Positions 8,359 through 17,588 of a stretch of 64,000 bases of DNA are shown piece after piece. The notes beneath the pieces were generated by a model. That model made no database searches. It was given only the letters and a program-made list of their open reading frames with translations, and was not told the origin of the DNA. The position numbers and the translations under genes are program-made. Position 1 is the first letter of the stretch. Every line of letters begins with the position of its first letter. The stretch is from Promethearchaeota archaeon (GTDB taxonomy: Archaea > Asgardarchaeota > Thorarchaeia > Thorarchaeales > Thorarchaeaceae). Location of the stretch: positions 62,001 to 126,000 of the forward strand of contig WJMJ01000078.1 of NCBI GenBank assembly GCA_014728035.1, in the 5' to 3' direction.

Positions 8359-10026
8359 ATGTCAAATGAAATACAAGAAGACGAGTTCAATATACACTGG
8401 ATTCGTGATGTAGTAGATGAAGTATTAGCACGTGATGTGGATGAGTATGTGCTTTCCACAGGTAAGAGTCCTAGTGGAAGTATCCATATCGGATTTGTAA
8501 GAGAACTCATAACATCAAATGTCATCAAACGAGAACTCAAAGACCTAGGCAAAAAGGCTCGTTCGTTATTTGTCGTAGATGACTATGACCCAGTACGGGC
8601 ATTTCCACCAAGCGTTTCTCTTTCATTAGATGAATGGGTCGGAATCCCCTATTGTGATGTGCCAGATGAGTTCGGATGCTGTGATAGTTTCGGGTCGCAT
8701 TGGGCAAACGAATTAATTGAAACATTTCCTGATTTTGGGCTTGACCCTGAAATCGTATGGACTAGTAAACTCTACCAGACTCCTGAGATGCGTGATGCAG
8801 TACGAATCTGTCTGAAGGAAACAGAAACATTACGTGAAATTATGATCAAGTATGTGGCTAGTGATTTCAACGACGCCCAGCGAACTAAATACATCAAAGC
8901 AATGGAGGATTGGTATCCTGCTTCAATCTTATGTCCAGAATGTGGTAAGTTTCAAGCTGGAGCAAAGGGATCTATAAAGCCCAACCGCGTTACAGGTTAC
9001 GATATAGAAACGGACCATGTCAGTTTCAAGTGTCCTGGTTGTGGGCACGAAGCCTCTGTTCCACTAGACAAAGTGAAAGTCAAATTGACTTGGCGGATTG
9101 ACTGGCCTACAAAATGGTATGTGCTAAATGTGACATGCGAACCAGCTGGAAAAGATCACTCGGTAAAAGGTGGTTCTTATGATACGGGACTTGAGGTTTC
9201 ACGTCGAGTCTTTGATTGGGCAGGCCCGGTCAAAGTACCTTATGAATGGGTCATGATTGGGGGCAGAGATATGGGAACATCAACGGGCATCGTCTTCAGT
9301 CCAAAAGTATGGACCGAGATTGCGCCACCCGAACTATATCGATTCCTTATGCTAAAGACAGACCTACAAAGAACAATCAATATTCAACCTGAACGTGTAC
9401 CAGATTTAGTTGACCAATACGATAGGTTTGAGAGGGTGTATTATGAGGTGGAAGAAACAACATCCGATGAGAAAGAATTAGCAAAACTACTGTATCCTCT
9501 TAGCGAATCAAATCCGGTGCGAAATGAGTATTTGCCAAAACTTCCATTCAAATTTGCAGTAACAATCTCACAACTAGAAGAAGTAATTGGAACAGAACCC
9601 GTTATAGCTAAATCAATCGAAGTAATGCATAAGCAATACGATATCGAGTCTGTTTCAGATGATATACTGGCACATATCAGAAAACGATTAGATAGAGCTT
9701 TAAAGTGGGTTACAAATTTCGGATCTAAAAGAGAAAAAATCGCAGTTCCAGTAGAAGTGCCTGAATCCATAATTTCGACTATAACAGATGATGACAGAAA
9801 ATTCCTTACACTTCTTTTAAAAACTCTCAGAAAATCTTCTCTGGAAGATGAAGAACTTCAGACGGAAATTTTCGAGTCAGCAAGAGAGGTTGGAATTAAG
9901 ACAAAAAGGGCATTTACTGTTCTGTATCGGATTTTGATTTCATCAAAGTCGGGACCACGTATTGGACCATTTCTAAATATGTTGGGTACTGATTGGGTAG
10001 CGAAACGTATTGAATCTGTACTCTGA
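8359..10026 (+). CDS. lysS: Class I lysyl-tRNA synthetase
   Basis: The 555-residue enzyme charges tRNA-Lys using the class I fold typical of archaea. The HIGH-like motif is HIGF within KSPSGSIHIGFVRE near residue 37, and the FVVDDYDPVR segment that follows is characteristic of class I LysRS. An inserted zinc-binding region has two CPxCG knuckles (CPECG near 194, CPGCG near 226). The KMSKS-equivalent loop reads MGTSTG and has no lysine, which is unusual. A helical anticodon-binding region forms the C-terminus. ATG at 8359 is chosen over an in-frame TTG at 8353 because GTGAGG lies 8 nt upstream. It is followed by lipid-synthesis genes. Confidence 0.9.
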   Translation: MSNEIQEDEFNIHWIRDVVDEVLARDVDEYVLSTGKSPSGSIHIGFVRELITSNVIKRELKDLGKKARSLFVVDDYDPVRAFPPSVSLSLDEWVGIPYCDVPDEFGCCDSFGSHWANELIETFPDFGLDPEIVWTSKLYQTPEMRDAVRICLKETETLREIMIKYVASDFNDAQRTKYIKAMEDWYPASILCPECGKFQAGAKGSIKPNRVTGYDIETDHVSFKCPGCGHEASVPLDKVKVKLTWRIDWPTKWYVLNVTCEPAGKDHSVKGGSYDTGLEVSRRVFDWAGPVKVPYEWVMIGGRDMGTSTGIVFSPKVWTEIAPPELYRFLMLKTDLQRTINIQPERVPDLVDQYDRFERVYYEVEETTSDEKELAKLLYPLSESNPVRNEYLPKLPFKFAVTISQLEEVIGTEPVIAKSIEVMHKQYDIESVSDDILAHIRKRLDRALKWVTNFGSKREKIAVPVEVPESIISTITDDDRKFLTLLLKTLRKSSLEDEELQTEIFESAREVGIKTKRAFTVLYRILISSKSGPRIGPFLNMLGTDWVAKRIESVL

Positions 10027-10092
10027 GACCTCTCAACATGTTTATTAGAGGTTCGCAATTGCCGGACCTCAAACCATTATTTGGTGATACAG

Positions 10093-10824
10093 ATGCTTGG
10101 AAAACTGCGAGAAAGATACCAGAAGGTTATGATGCCTGTAGGGCGACTACTAGCGAAGACCGGAATAACTCCAAATATGATAACAGGTCTTACCGTTCTA
10201 GTTGCAATGATTAGTACCTATTTCTTTTACATGGGTGAGCTTCTAATCGGTCTTGCAGTGATGATCTTCACCGTCGTCATGGATATGTTTGATGGTGCTG
10301 TTGCAAGAGCTGCGAACTTAGCAAGTCCTTTTGGAGCCACTTTTGACCACACCTTGGACAGGTATGCAGAATTCCTATTCATGCTTGGCCTTATGCTTGG
10401 ACCTATCGGTTTGGTTTCAATTCCGTGGTGGCCTTATGCGACAGGCGATAAATTTGTTCATTGGTTCTGGGGATTTTTCACGCTATTTGGAATGATTATG
10501 GCAAGCTTTTCCAGAGCAAAAGCAGAGTCAGTGGGAGGTATGGATAACTGTGCGGTAGGTATTGCAGAACGTCAAGAAAAATTAATTCTAACAGTGATTG
10601 GCATTCTTCTGCTAGCATTACCTGCAACCAATATCTGGATGGATTTTCTTGCTTTCTTTCCTTCCGCCATTATGGACTTCTTCGTAGCTATTAAGATAAC
10701 TAACATTCTAACTTTTCTAACGGCAATTGTGGGTATACTCTCACACATCACAGTTGGTCAGCGATTAGCATATGCTAATCGAATAATTAGAGGGAGAAAT
10801 TTGGATGCAACATCCTCTGTATAA
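10093..10824 (+). CDS. CDP-alcohol phosphatidyltransferase, probable archaetidylinositol-phosphate synthase
   Basis: The 243-residue integral membrane enzyme has the family signature near residues 60-90, D-x2-DG-x-x-AR-x8-G-x3-D-x3-D (seen as DMFDGAVARA followed by GATFDHTLDRYAE). It probably joins CDP-archaeol to L-myo-inositol 1-phosphate. The first 12 residues of the longer reading are dropped because ATG at 10093 has GGTGAT just upstream. A myo-inositol-phosphate synthase gene lies at 23.6 kb, and the next gene is a sugar-kinase-family gene that overlaps this one by 20 nt. The extra residues around WWPYATGDKFVHWFWG form a loop seen in AIP-synthase-like sequences. The family is certain, and the inositol-phosphate substrate is inferred. 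Confidence 0.82.
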   Translation: MLGKLRERYQKVMMPVGRLLAKTGITPNMITGLTVLVAMISTYFFYMGELLIGLAVMIFTVVMDMFDGAVARAANLASPFGATFDHTLDRYAEFLFMLGLMLGPIGLVSIPWWPYATGDKFVHWFWGFFTLFGMIMASFSRAKAESVGGMDNCAVGIAERQEKLILTVIGILLLALPATNIWMDFLAFFPSAIMDFFVAIKITNILTFLTAIVGILSHITVGQRLAYANRIIRGRNLDATSSV

Positions 10825-11731
10825 TTTAGTGTCCATTGGCAATCCATTGTATGACCAAATATCAAATTCGGAATTGGACTTCAATTCTGATACTTTCAGT
10901 GGAGGTAGCATAACAGTCTGTCTAGTTGCAGACGCACTTGGTATCAGTAGATTGGTAATGATTGGATCCGTACCGAAAAAAGAACGATTCAAAATACTAT
11001 CAGCTATCGAACAAACACAGATTGAACATTTCTTGATGGAACCAGAAATAGATATTCCAGCAAAAGAAACAGTACAAGAAGACGCTTGTCAAGGACAAAT
11101 ATTGGGACCTCTTGGAAGGATACGAATCAGAGATATCCCTGAAGAATTTCTTTTATCAGAGGTAATCGTACTCAATCCCGTCTTACAGGAAATTGATATT
11201 GATTTAGTTGAGTGGGTTTCATCATCATCTGATGCACTCATCCTGATAGATATGCAAGGATTCCTTAGAAGGAGAAATAAAAGAGGATATGGAGTATATA
11301 CACCTCACTCCGAAGATATTCGTCAGCTCTTGAATTCCGTTGATTTGGCAAAGGCAAATCAAGTTGAAGCACAACTTATGACGGGAGAAGAAGATGCTTT
11401 TGTTGCAGTTGAAACAATGGTGGAATGGGGGGCAGAGATAGGAATAATCACAAGAGGTAATAGAGGTTGTATTATTTTTGATGGGAATGAGTTTCTCCAA
11501 ATACCTGCATTTGAAACAGATGTTGCTTGTTCACTAAGTGCGGGAGATATATTTCTTGGTGCTTTTGCTACACACCTCCTAGAAACAGACAATCTGCTGG
11601 ACTGTGGATTATTTGCTACAAGTACAACCAGCATTATTTTGGAAAAAGAGCCTCAATTGCCATTGTTTATTGACCGTTCAGAGATTCAAAAACGAATTGG
11701 TCTTCTTCAGGATGATGTCAAGATACTTTAG
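10805..11731 (+). CDS. PfkB-family carbohydrate kinase, possible myo-inositol kinase
   Basis: The 308-residue protein has the ribokinase/PfkB fold. An N-terminal FSGGSITVCLVADALG segment matches the GG-N substrate motif, and a C-terminal SLSAGDIFLGAF matches the DTxGAGD catalytic motif. The catalytic Asp is kept, but the usual GAGD reads SAGD and the preceding DT is changed to CS. ATG at 10805 lies 20 nt inside the AIP synthase gene with an AGGGAG ribosome-binding site, so the two are translationally coupled. That context and a general likeness to plant myo-inositol kinases suggest an inositol-type substrate. Other sugars or nucleosides remain possible. Confidence 0.7.
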   Translation: MQHPLYNLVSIGNPLYDQISNSELDFNSDTFSGGSITVCLVADALGISRLVMIGSVPKKERFKILSAIEQTQIEHFLMEPEIDIPAKETVQEDACQGQILGPLGRIRIRDIPEEFLLSEVIVLNPVLQEIDIDLVEWVSSSSDALILIDMQGFLRRRNKRGYGVYTPHSEDIRQLLNSVDLAKANQVEAQLMTGEEDAFVAVETMVEWGAEIGIITRGNRGCIIFDGNEFLQIPAFETDVACSLSAGDIFLGAFATHLLETDNLLDCGLFATSTTSIILEKEPQLPLFIDRSEIQKRIGLLQDDVKIL

Positions 11732-12075
11732 ATCTCAGTAAGGTCAAAAACAGAATCCATGGTCTTTGAGAGAAATCGTTTTGCCTCTTTCATTGCAAGT
11801 CTGCCATCCTCGGTGATCTCGTAATATTTTCTAGGTGAGCCACTACGTTCTTCTCCTCTAATCAATCCATCTTTGACTAATCGATAAATAATTGCATAGC
11901 CACTGACCGTTGCGGGTGAAAAACCGAATCGTTTCGTAACAAGTTCTTTTATCTCATAACCATAATGGGGTCTTTCTTGAAGTAGACGGAGAATGTAAAT
12001 CCATAACATCTCTTTTGTCAGCTTTTTTACAAGACGATGCATTGCTTTTGGTAGTTCTTCAACATCCGATGTCAT
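11728..12075 (-). CDS. PadR-family transcriptional regulator
   Basis: The 115-residue winged-helix protein has the PadR pattern LWIYILRLLQERPHYGYEIKELVTKRFGFSPATVSGYAIIYRLVKDGLI followed by GSPRKYYEITEDGR, the typical wing and dimer helix. PadR proteins repress or sense small ligands, often together with an adjacent target. Its start ATG overlaps the TrmY stop codon by 4 nt (ATGA), so the two are cotranscribed. The 3' end overlaps the convergent PfkB kinase stop by 4 nt. The target is unknown. Confidence 0.88.
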   Translation of the reverse strand: MTSDVEELPKAMHRLVKKLTKEMLWIYILRLLQERPHYGYEIKELVTKRFGFSPATVSGYAIIYRLVKDGLIRGEERSGSPRKYYEITEDGRLAMKEAKRFLSKTMDSVFDLTEI

Positions 12076-12659
12076 TTACTAATTCTCCTTTCGAATTCTG
12101 AGATCACTGCAGCGACACAATGACTACTCAAGTAACTTGTTTCTCCCAGAGAAACTGATTCAACTCCAACGCTTTCGATTATCCTACTTGCGTTCTCATC
12201 AAAACCTATGTGGTCACCTAAGATAAAACTGTTCTGCGCATTCAATTGAAGATTCTCATTCGCCTTAAGTGGTTTGCCATCTTCTCTGAGTACCCATGTT
12301 TTACCAGAGGGGAGTGCAAAACGAGTAAGTACCTCTTCTAGTCCAATATCTATTCTCATTACATGTTCTACTACTTGTCCTTGTAAGACCCTCTGAATTT
12401 TTCTTGCCCAGGCAACTTCTCCTTTTGGTAAAACTGTAGGATTTTGAAAAACCAAACTTATGTCATTATGAAGAATGGCTATGACTTCTAATTCGAATCG
12501 TGGAAATGAAACTGGGCCCCAATCAAAACAAGCTGATAGAACTCTACATAGCAAATCTATTCGTTTTCCAGAACCAGGTAAATCCTTCAAGATGAATTTT
12601 CCGTCAGTGACGGTATTTGGGAGTAATTGGATAAATCTTAGTTTTGAGATGGTTGCCAT
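12072..12659 (-). CDS. trmY: tRNA pseudouridine(54) N1-methyltransferase
   Basis: The 195-residue SPOUT-family enzyme uses SAM to methylate pseudouridine-54 of tRNA. Diagnostic segments are FILKDLPGSGKRIDLLCRVLSACF near the N-terminus, FILGDHIGF near residue 143 (the SAM-binding trefoil loop), and VSLGETSYLSSHCVAAVISEFERR at the C-terminus. Length and order match archaeal TrmY. ATG at 12659 has only a weak ribosome-binding sequence. It is the first gene of a two-gene unit with PadR (ATGA overlap). The link between a tRNA methylase and PadR is probably only positional. Confidence 0.88.
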   Translation of the reverse strand: MATISKLRFIQLLPNTVTDGKFILKDLPGSGKRIDLLCRVLSACFDWGPVSFPRFELEVIAILHNDISLVFQNPTVLPKGEVAWARKIQRVLQGQVVEHVMRIDIGLEEVLTRFALPSGKTWVLREDGKPLKANENLQLNAQNSFILGDHIGFDENASRIIESVGVESVSLGETSYLSSHCVAAVISEFERRISK

Positions 12660-12734
12660 TTGGAATACCAGCTAAATGTAATCCATATGTGCTACAAAGA
12701 TTTGCTGATCGAACATCTTGTGATTATTCACAGT

Positions 12735-13031
12735 CTATCTTCGTCGTCTTCCTCTTCTCTTAGAGGCTTCTCTGATCTGTACTTTTCCTGTGTGTACTGC
12801 ACAACTTACACAATAATACTGAGTCATCTTTCGAGTATGGATATAGCTACCTTGTGACCTCAGCTCTCTTGCAAGTTGAGGATCCACTACAGATACACGC
12901 TTTGTGTATTTCTTCGCCTTATCAGTAGGTACCATTCTACCGCATTTAGAACATTGTACTGACCCAGTTCGGCCGGATTTTCCTTTGCTTCTTCCGCCTG
13001 ATTTTCTCTTTTTACCCAAATTATTCACCAT
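12735..13031 (-). CDS. rps26e: 30S ribosomal protein eS26
   Basis: The 98-residue basic protein has the eS26 zinc site, CSKCG near residue 32 and CVSCA near residue 74, between them the VPTDKAKKY...RVSVVDP region, and a terminal RRGRRRR tail. eS26 sits on the small subunit near the mRNA exit. It is found in eukaryotes and only some archaea, including Asgard and TACK lineages. ATG at 13031 is chosen, though TTG at 13034 and GTG at 13028 are also possible. No Shine-Dalgarno is obvious. A TATA-like GATTAAAAGG about 40 nt upstream on the minus strand suggests a nearly leaderless mRNA. Confidence 0.88.
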   Translation of the reverse strand: MVNNLGKKRKSGGRSKGKSGRTGSVQCSKCGRMVPTDKAKKYTKRVSVVDPQLARELRSQGSYIHTRKMTQYYCVSCAVHTGKVQIREASKRRGRRRR

Positions 13032-13102
13032 CAAGTATGGTTACTTGGAGCTTCTATGGGGAGGCCTTTTAATCTTGTTTATAGCACTGGCGACAAAGAA
13101 GC

Positions 13103-14185
13103 CTACTGCCAGTGTGGGCTTATCATTTCGTATACCCGGTTTAAGATATTGATGTTCTGAGTCACAAGCATTTCGTGTACTATTCTATCAAGTTGGTCTG
13201 GAAGAGGAGGACAAGCATCTCCAGCGAGACCTCGAATACTTGCTTCCACACAGAAACCAAGACCAAGTGGATTATAGCCACCTTCTAGTACCCAAAAGGA
13301 CCCTCTTGCACTTACTAAGTCAACTAAATCCCTTACAGTTCGACCTATTTTCCAAAATGTTCTCGAATCGATATCCATGTTTCCAACTGGGTCCGCCCAA
13401 TGTGAGTCATATCCTGCAGATACAGCAATTACATCAGGTCTGAAGTTCTCAATAGCAGGAACAACTACTCGATCAAACGCAGCTTCATATGAAATATCAG
13501 GGGACATATCAAGTAATGGAATGTTAATGTTTGTTCCAATACCTTCACCATAACCAATCTCCGAATAATGCCCAGTGCCATAGTTTTCAAAATCATATTC
13601 ATGAATTGAAATATATTGAACTCTTGGATTAGAATAGAATATCTCTGCAGTTCCATTTCCAAAGTGGTCATCAAAATCGATTATTGAAACCCTCTCAGCA
13701 CCTGCTTCAATGGCGGACTTCACTGCTATTGCTATGTTATTGAAAAAGCAAAGACCTGTTGGATTCGATGTTGAAGCATGATGACCTGGTGGTCTAAGAA
13801 GTGAATAAGCATGACTTGATGTCTCCTCCATAACCATTTTACTCGCTCTTAATGCCCCTCCTACAGCGTAAAGTCCTGCGCGATATACTTCTGCACTTGC
13901 AAAAGCAGATTCTCCAAGATGACCACTTCCCAAGTCACCATATAATTCGACTGTATCAAGAAGGTAGGGAGAATGAGCAAGAAGAATATCTTCTCGTTTT
14001 GCTTTTGGGGCATCAACTCTTGTCAACTCTCCAAGCAATCCAATACGATTTAGATGTTGCATAACCATCTGTGTTCTAAGAGGGGATTCAAATGCTTCAA
14101 GATGGGGTCTTGGAAAAGGTGCAACATGTTGATTAGGTCTTTTCTGTGAGATGAGTGCAATATCTTTGTAAGTCAAGTGAATCAT
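13103..14185 (-). CDS. Histone deacetylase-fold amidohydrolase
   Basis: The 360-residue zinc hydrolase is of the class II HDAC/acetylpolyamine amidohydrolase superfamily. The active-site RPPGHHA motif is near residue 130. The zinc ligands are seen as IDFDDHFGNGT (Asp and His) near 168-178 and SAGYDSHWADP (Asp) near 257, with GLCFFNNIA between them. It removes acetyl groups from lysine or acetylated small amines. The cellular substrate is not determined by sequence. Its start codon overlaps the stop of the upstream CCA-adding enzyme gene (ATGA), so the two are translated together. It is close to the family's typical length, with no extra domains. Confidence 0.88.
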   Translation of the reverse strand: MIHLTYKDIALISQKRPNQHVAPFPRPHLEAFESPLRTQMVMQHLNRIGLLGELTRVDAPKAKREDILLAHSPYLLDTVELYGDLGSGHLGESAFASAEVYRAGLYAVGGALRASKMVMEETSSHAYSLLRPPGHHASTSNPTGLCFFNNIAIAVKSAIEAGAERVSIIDFDDHFGNGTAEIFYSNPRVQYISIHEYDFENYGTGHYSEIGYGEGIGTNINIPLLDMSPDISYEAAFDRVVVPAIENFRPDVIAVSAGYDSHWADPVGNMDIDSRTFWKIGRTVRDLVDLVSARGSFWVLEGGYNPLGLGFCVEASIRGLAGDACPPLPDQLDRIVHEMLVTQNINILNRVYEMISPHWQ

Positions 14186-15657
14186 TCCTGCAAATACACA
14201 TTATTTTCCTCGGGCTCGATAACAAAAGATTCTGCTGGCATAACATAATGATATAGTACTGTCTTAAGTTCTGCTGAAAGGACAGTAATATTTCTAGCCA
14301 ACTCTATATCATCAATTCCTTTTTTGGATAAAATCCAATGAGTGAATTCCTGCGCGTTGGTATGATTTCGCTTCTGAGAAACCCAAAGAAATCCCTCCCT
14401 CTCAAAAGCATCTGGATGTGCTGCTTTGAATCTTGCACAGGCATCTTCCAAATTCGTAGGTGGTCCTCTTCGTTCAAAGTAATCACTAATTTTGGGGTTT
14501 TCTACAACAATACCAAGTGCATATCTATTTTCTCTGAAATGAACCTCACAAAGAGTCGTTCCAAACCTTTCTTCACCCGTTTTTTCCTTTGTCAACCATC
14601 TTTGTGTAAGTTCAGCTAAGCTGTATAATTTATCACGAATAATCGTATAATGAGTATCCTTAATCTTTTCAAACTCGAAGGTGATAATATGGGATTTTAT
14701 CCAGCTGGGTAAAGGATTAGTAGGGATATCTGTATACAATATTTGACGAATGACGAAATCTTCTTCATCGTGTCGTATAGCATCCAGTAGTCGATTACTG
14801 GATATAACCATCCAACGATATGTTCGTGGAGAGAGGCTTGCTGCTGCGTTTCGGTTTGGGTCTGTGGGGTCTATAACAAAAAATAGGTCATCACTGAAAC
14901 GGGGAATTTTTTTCAATTCCTTTTTACTTCGGTTCAAGGGATCAATGGGATTATCAGACAGAGTACATATTGCATCCAAAGCTTGAGAAAAGGTTCTATT
15001 TTCTACAACTATGTTTTCAAGCACATATCCAGTAAACCCCATTCGTCCTACCGCACAGGTGTCCCCGTATGCATGACTAGCTTTTGAAAATGCCTTTAGT
15101 ATTCTGATATTCTCGCGGATTTTTTCATCGATATGTTCTAGCATATACTTTGTATGATGGTAGGTTCTATCAACTGCAGTAATTGGTCCGTCTGTAGCTA
15201 GTTCTTTGGGAGATAGGGCGAAGCAGGCTACTAAATCAACTTCAAGATTATTTAGCTTGAATGACAAGTATGGATGTTGTGCGTATGTCTTCTTAATATC
15301 CGACGCTCTGATAGTTTCAGCTGCTGGACGAAACCATTTATTCACGAGTTCATCAATAGTTTTACTTAGATTCCTATCAATATCTTCGTTTGGACTGTTC
15401 AGAATCTCCTCATAGTCCGATTTGACAAGCCCAATAAAGATATCAAGGTCCGCAGCTCCGCGTATTTGCGTCTGCTTTTTACCAGTAGACCCCTCAGCCT
15501 CAATAAATTCATAACTTACTCCGATCTCATTTCCTCTCTCTATCAGTGCGTTTCTCACTTTCTGAATCGTATCTTTTTGTGTTTGAATTTCTATTTCCGT
15601 AGGAGTGATTCGTTCAAGAACTATACCTCTAATTCTGTCAGGTAACAATTCAGTCAA
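14182..15657 (-). CDS. cca: tRNA CCA-adding nucleotidyltransferase, archaeal class I
   Basis: The 491-residue enzyme adds and repairs the 3' CCA of tRNA using CTP and ATP without a template. The nucleotidyltransferase signature is GSTGKKQTQIRGAADLDIFIG, with the carboxylates D70 and D72 and a third Asp in NLEVDLVACF. The long head, neck and tail regions match the archaeal class, which is unrelated in sequence to the bacterial type. The start used is a TTG at 15657. A short leader with GGTTG precedes it. It leads a two-gene unit with the HDAC-fold enzyme. The tRNA-Gln gene in this window already encodes CCA, so for it the enzyme would only serve repair. Confidence 0.9.
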   Translation of the reverse strand: MTELLPDRIRGIVLERITPTEIEIQTQKDTIQKVRNALIERGNEIGVSYEFIEAEGSTGKKQTQIRGAADLDIFIGLVKSDYEEILNSPNEDIDRNLSKTIDELVNKWFRPAAETIRASDIKKTYAQHPYLSFKLNNLEVDLVACFALSPKELATDGPITAVDRTYHHTKYMLEHIDEKIRENIRILKAFSKASHAYGDTCAVGRMGFTGYVLENIVVENRTFSQALDAICTLSDNPIDPLNRSKKELKKIPRFSDDLFFVIDPTDPNRNAAASLSPRTYRWMVISSNRLLDAIRHDEEDFVIRQILYTDIPTNPLPSWIKSHIITFEFEKIKDTHYTIIRDKLYSLAELTQRWLTKEKTGEERFGTTLCEVHFRENRYALGIVVENPKISDYFERRGPPTNLEDACARFKAAHPDAFEREGFLWVSQKRNHTNAQEFTHWILSKKGIDDIELARNITVLSAELKTVLYHYVMPAESFVIEPEENNVYLQE

Positions 15658-15776
15658 GTGACAACCCTACTACTTCTGAAGTGTATATCGCTAAGAATCT
15701 TCTCCAAGATTTATTCCTCATGTTTAAAGGATAGTACATCTTGATTCTATTATCCGATTTCATTAGGTTGATTCAT

Positions 15777-16271
15777 ATGGTGGATATGGTAGCAATTGCA
15801 ATTACGATTCTAAAGCACAAAAATCAATATCTATTTCTAAAACGCCGGAAAGCACCCTATGAAAATCTCTGGAGTCTAGTTGGTGGAAAGGTGGATTTAG
15901 GGGAACATATAATGCAAGCTTCTATACGAGAAGCTATGGAAGAAACGGGAACAACACAGATTATCGATTATGAGTATCGAGGTCTCGTTTCTGAACGACT
16001 TGTTCAATCGGATGGAACATTGTTAGCACATTTCTTAATCTTTGTTGGATTTGCAAACATTCCCGATTTTCAAAAATCTCATAGAGAAGGAGAGCTGATG
16101 TTATTTACTGACCCAGAAATAGAGGCACGAGGAAACGAGTTTCTACCTTCTGATCTTCATATGTTCAAAACATTCAAAAATCCCAGACCCAAAACCTCTC
16201 TTTATGAGGCTGAGCTGATATTCGATGGTTCAAAGTACACATTGGAATATTACAGGAAGGCTGAACATTGA
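15777..16271 (+). CDS. Nudix hydrolase
   Basis: The 164-residue protein has a perfect Nudix box, G-x5-E-x7-REUxEExGU, at residues 37-59 (G37, E43, R51, E52, E55, E56, G58). Nudix enzymes hydrolyse nucleoside diphosphates linked to other groups, such as oxidised dNTPs, ADP-ribose or capped RNA. ATG at 15777 is preferred over an upstream TTG at 15741 because AGGTTGAT lies just before it. The stop overlaps the start of the following UPF0282 gene. The substrate is not evident, but the size and the KRRKAPYENLWSLVGGKV lead-in resemble MutT-type or nucleotide sanitising members. Confidence 0.87.
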   Translation: MVDMVAIAITILKHKNQYLFLKRRKAPYENLWSLVGGKVDLGEHIMQASIREAMEETGTTQIIDYEYRGLVSERLVQSDGTLLAHFLIFVGFANIPDFQKSHREGELMLFTDPEIEARGNEFLPSDLHMFKTFKNPRPKTSLYEAELIFDGSKYTLEYYRKAEH

Positions 16272-17242
16272 ACATTGGTGACATTGAGATTGTCCCTATT
16301 GCTTCTGAAAGTATGGGAGTTCGTTCTTTTTGTACGAGAATCGGTACACCAGATTTGTCAATACTTCTAGATCCTTCAGCCGCTCTGTCAAAGCGATACC
16401 GTCTTGAACCGCATCCGCAAGAATACAGAATGCTTGAGTCTAAACTACAACAAATTTTTGTTGAAGCCCGTAGGGCGGACCTTATCTCTATATCGCATTA
16501 CCATTTCGACCACGTCCGCCCAGGATTCACTGATTTTCACTATATCTTCAGTTCAAGAGAAGAGCTACAAAGGATGTTAGAGGGAAAAGAGATATGGGCT
16601 AAAGACAGCCGTGAAAATATTAACCCCTCTCAACGAAGACGAGCATATTATTTTCAGAAAGATATTGAAGGCATTGTTCGAAAATTGAAATGGAGTGACA
16701 GCGAAAAGACCAAGTATGACAACACATCCATAGAATTCTCTCAGCCACTCCCACATGGACCGGAGAGAACTCCACTTGGTTTTGTTATCGCAACAACTAT
16801 CAAATATGACGACCATTCAGTTGTTTTTGCTCCAGATATCCAAGGCCCATGCTCTGAGAGTACTCTACAATACTTACAATCTCAAAAACCATCCGCAGTC
16901 ATTGTTGGGGGGCCTCCTACATATATATCGAGATTTCGAGACCACCATAGAGCATTAGCAAAGTCTGCTCTTCGAACATTGGCAAAATCCGTTTCAGTAG
17001 TAATCGTTGATCACCATCTTCTACGTGATAATGAGTGGAGGGATTGGTTAGTTCCTATAAGAGAAGCTGCTGAAATAGAGGGAAATACTGTGTATACAAT
17101 GGCTGAAGTTCTTGGAGAGAAGAACAGAAGTTTCGAGGCCGAGCGAATACAACTCTATGAAACAATACCTCCAAATGATGATTTCATGAATTGGTGTAAC
17201 GCTACTGATGAATACAAGAAAGCGAATAGGCCCCCAATTTGA
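16268..17242 (+). CDS. UPF0282-family MBL-fold metallohydrolase
   Basis: The 324-residue protein has a metallo-beta-lactamase fold with the metal motif HxHxDH (H77, H79, D81, H82 in ISHYHFDHVRPG), a later APDIQGP Asp, and a DHHLLRD element in place of the usual C-terminal His. This layout matches the archaeal UPF0282 family, whose activity is unknown. It starts at TTG 16268 inside the stop codon of the Nudix gene, so the two are translationally coupled. The coupling suggests a nucleotide- or RNA-related role, but that is inference only. Confidence 0.75.
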   Translation: MNIGDIEIVPIASESMGVRSFCTRIGTPDLSILLDPSAALSKRYRLEPHPQEYRMLESKLQQIFVEARRADLISISHYHFDHVRPGFTDFHYIFSSREELQRMLEGKEIWAKDSRENINPSQRRRAYYFQKDIEGIVRKLKWSDSEKTKYDNTSIEFSQPLPHGPERTPLGFVIATTIKYDDHSVVFAPDIQGPCSESTLQYLQSQKPSAVIVGGPPTYISRFRDHHRALAKSALRTLAKSVSVVIVDHHLLRDNEWRDWLVPIREAAEIEGNTVYTMAEVLGEKNRSFEAERIQLYETIPPNDDFMNWCNATDEYKKANRPPI

Positions 17243-17317
17243 TTTGGTGCTCATTAATTCTGATTAATTACATCAGAGATTTCTTTTTGGGCAAATAAAT
17301 TCAATGTGTTTTTGAAG

Positions 17318-17584
17318 ATGATATCAGGCAAATCTGGTTCCGAAATAGACATTGATGTGAGTATGATACAAGTACTGGTAGGTCCGCTTGGGACACGAGT
17401 ACTTGTATTGATTTCACAGGGCTGCGAAACCCCAGATGATATAGTACGATTCAGTTCCATCTCGTATGAATGCCTAGATGTAAAAATACCACTGCTACTC
17501 GGTTTGGAATTAGTAGAGGAGTTCGAGTCAACTTACAAGACTACATCTCGTGGAGAAGCATACATAGCTGCAATAACGGGTTGA
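17318..17584 (+). CDS. Small winged-helix-like protein of unknown function
   Basis: The 88-residue protein reads as one HTH-like unit. The pattern VSMIQVLVGPLGTRVLVLISQGCETPDDIVRFSSISYECLDVKIPLLLGLELVEEFES resembles the recognition and wing segments of ArsR-type domains. The GTG at 17306 and the ATG at 17318 are both possible starts, and I prefer the ATG. It is the first of three closely spaced genes (gaps of 4 nt each), none of which I recognise. The nearby TATA-like ATTAATTACAT at 17264 may serve this unit. Confidence 0.5.
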   Translation: MISGKSGSEIDIDVSMIQVLVGPLGTRVLVLISQGCETPDDIVRFSSISYECLDVKIPLLLGLELVEEFESTYKTTSRGEAYIAAITG

Positions 17585-17588
17585 GATT

